Positions 61,676 to 64,000 of a DNA stretch of 64,000 nt are shown here, in pieces (the stretch's first letter is position 1; the number at the start of each line of letters is the position of its first letter). Origin of the DNA: Morinoia aosen (taxonomy: Eukaryota > Arthropoda > Malacostraca > Amphipoda > Talitridae); NCBI GenBank assembly GCA_030386875.1, contig CM059572.1:41880189-41944188 (forward strand), in the 5' to 3' direction. The notes beneath the pieces are model-generated. The model did not search any database. It saw only the letters and a list, made by a program, of their open reading frames with translations, and was not told the DNA's origin. A program made the translations under genes and the position numbers.

Positions 61676-63243
61676 GGGGATCATCCGGGTTTGAGACCTT
61701 TTCTCGTCCGATTCGTTTGAAAATTGGCCAGCATATGTCTTTTGTGAAAGTAAACCTTTTTTACTCCCGTCATTTTTTCGATGTAGGCCTTAGTTTTTTT
61801 TTTGACGAAAAATGTGTTTTTTTGTATATTTTTATTGATATTTCAGATTAGAACTACTTCAGTTTTGATGCTAGAACAAAAACAAAGACAGTTTTAGAAC
61901 CCTTGGAACATTTCTAACAAACGCTCATTCAGTTTTTCAAATTCAAATTTTTTTTATTTTTTCAAAATTTTTGGAAATTTCAAAAATCATCAATAATTTT
62001 TTGGGTTTAGAGCTGTATATTTCTTCAAAATATTCAAATTTGAAAAAAAGCAGAACGAACGTTTGTTAGAAATGTTCCAAGGATTCTAAGATTAGATTAG
62101 ATTAGATTATAAGTTAGTTTAAGCCTCCCTAACCGCTACAAAAAAGAGCGTATCGAAGAGAGGAAGGAGGAAGGCACCATTTAGTATGGAGATAAGAGAA
62201 TGAGGAATCTATGCAGAAGGGGCATAGAAACAGTAAAGTTGAGAAAGAAGTTCACGAAACAAGATAAAATTTGAAGAAGAAAGTCAGAGGTGCTGAAAAA
62301 CAGGACAGTAGTGAACCGAAAAAAGGTGGTCCTTAACATAACAAAAAACCTTTTATTTCAACAAAAAGAAGGCCTACCTAACTCTCAGCTCGGGCCCTCA
62401 CATTTTTCCCCTGGGAGCGCTAATTCCCATAGATACAATATCTGTATCCCCCTGAGGGGATCCAAGGATTCTAAACTGTCTTTGGATTTGTTTTAGCATC
62501 AAAACTAGAGAACTAGTCCCAGGATGAATGTTGAAAATTTAAAGTGTTGGGTATAAGCAAAAAATACAATTTTGTGTTGAAGTGTAATATAATGAACAAT
62601 TGATGTAATTGAATGCAGTTTTAATTTTTATTTCAATACTTTCCATACATAACTTCATATTCAATCTGTGAATTGTGATTAAAAAAAAAAATAAAAATTA
62701 TAAAAAAATTTACTTTTTTATCAAAAAATAATTGTTTTCTTTTTTCAGTCTGATTCTTATGAAATTTGACTATGATATGTAACCTTTAAAAAGAAACACA
62801 ATTGATTCCATTCATATTTTTGATTCAAGCCTTAGATTTTGCAAAAATTTGACATATTGTTTTTAGGTATTGATATTTCACTAATATTGATATTTCAAAA
62901 TGGGACTCCTCCTTCAGTTTTGATACTAGAACAAAAACAAATGCAGTTTTAGAATCCTTGAAACATTTCTAACACACTCACGTTCGGCTTTTTTTCCATT
63001 TCCCATTTGTTCTCTTTTTATATGGGGTCAAAATTGGGAAAATTGAAAGATTTTGGGTGCTTTTCATTGATATCGATATTTAAAAATGGGACTCCTTCAG
63101 TTTTGATGCTAGAACAAAAACAAATGCAGTTTTAGAATCTTTGGTACATTTCTAACACACCCACATTTGGCTTTTTTTTATTTCCCATTTGTTCTCTTTT
63201 TATATGGGGTCAAAATCGGGGAAATTTAAATATTTTTGTCCCT
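61676..63243. mobile_element. TTAA-flanked element 3, same family as element 2, inverted and truncated
   Basis: It starts after TTAA (61672-61675) with GGGGATCATCCGGG. The body (GTCCGATTCGTTTGAAA, then the TTTTGATGCTAGAACAAA modules) matches element 2 read backwards. It stops near 63243 without the other terminus. A SINE-like copy is nested at 62090-62460. Confidence 0.75.
62090..62460 (-). mobile_element. SINE-like retroposon, copy 4 (- strand, full length)
   Basis: 371 bp, reverse complement of copy 1: a (GATTA)n tail at 62090, then GCCTCCCTAACCGC, ending TGTATCCCCCTGAGGGGA. The exact 14-bp target duplication TCCAAGGATTCTAA (62076-62089 and 62461-62474) defines both ends, so CCCCTCAGGGGG is the true 5' start of the family. 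Confidence 0.9.
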
Positions 63244-64000
63244 TCCAAATTCAATTTCGACGATTCCAAATTCAATTTCCTATCAGTATACCAAATTTAA
63301 TTGTTCTAGGTTAGAGATGTGACTCAAAAAAAAACCATGCTGTTTTTTTTATAACACATTTTTTTACAAAAAAAACGTGGCCAAAAAAATGTGAATATTT
63401 TGTTTTTTTTAAATATTTTGTCTGAAAATAACTCAGCAAGAAAAGAACCACATTACATTATTTGTTTTCATGTCAAATTACAAAATAAAACGGCATTCTT
63501 CTTAATTGGTGGTTTTCCATGGTTTTATGAAATTTTTCATTTTCTGCGGTTTCATGCTCTGATATTTCATTTATTTTATAATACATGTGAATGACCTTCA
63601 ACTCCCTAAATGGTGTGTTATAATAACATATCTTTACTTATGGTCATTGATAGAGATGTGACTAAAAAACCATGCTGTTTTTAAAAAAACATGTTATTTA
63701 TACAAAAATTATGAATAAAAACCATGGATATTAATATATTTATGCGACCTATGAACATATATATATTATAACATATATGATCTCAGCAAAAAACCCTGAA
63801 TAAAATCCTGATGTTTGAGATACATCAATGGCTTACTGTTGAACTGGCTAGACATAACTTTTTGGAGTCTATAATCTTAAACTTCAAAATAACATTACAA
63901 ACAATATTTAGGTGATACGTATTAACCTCTGCTTGAACTTTTTTGTGTGCATGAAAAAATGAATTGCCATTGTTAGTTTTTTGATCATGTGGAATTTCAG
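63244..64000. other. AT-rich end of the window, no gene
   Basis: A sentence-like repeat GAGATGTGACTMAAAAA…CCATGCTGTTTT occurs twice (about 63316 and 63654), perhaps ends of a hAT-type element. I find nothing coding. Confidence 0.45.

Overview
This window is nuclear DNA from an animal, most likely an arthropod (perhaps a crustacean; the phylum call rests on retroelement types and gene structure and is an inference). It holds two conserved single-copy genes with spliceosomal GT-AG introns, placed tail to tail, in a dense field of mobile elements.

Region 1 (1-38.8 kb, + strand) is the 3' part of the Nup98-Nup96 polyprotein gene. I place 23 coding exons between 29 and 37557. All splice phases agree, giving 1947 codons plus a stop. 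They encode the end of the GLEBS motif, the FG/GLFG repeats, the linker, the autoproteolytic domain with its HFS cleavage site, and all of Nup96. The 5' exons lie before the window. Intron 12 (12.8 kb) carries nested I-like non-LTR retrotransposons. The innermost is an apparently intact element (13865-20278) with a 14-bp target duplication and a (TAA)n tail.

Region 2 (39.7-54.8 kb, - strand) is INTS5 (Integrator subunit 5), in three exons with matching phases (941 aa). Its two long introns hold TTAA-flanked inverted-repeat elements, a Penelope-like relic with a GIY-YIG remnant and a hammerhead-like motif, and a long inverted repeat.

Region 3 (55-64 kb) is a decayed non-LTR element whose ORF1 is split by a 453-bp MITE with an 8-bp target duplication. 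It is followed by another TTAA-type element that carries a SINE-like insertion.

Other findings are a hAT-like element encoding an intact orphan zinc-finger/coiled-coil protein (26.5-27.7 kb) beside a 63-bp perfect palindrome, a second hAT relic with an exact 8-bp TSD (35.2-36.9 kb), a SINE-like family with (TAATC)n tails, and tandem duplications directly next to three Nup98 splice acceptors, one of which could insert 31 residues in frame. I found no rRNA, tRNA or CRISPR array. All calls come from reading the sequence and from remembered family features; no search was run.
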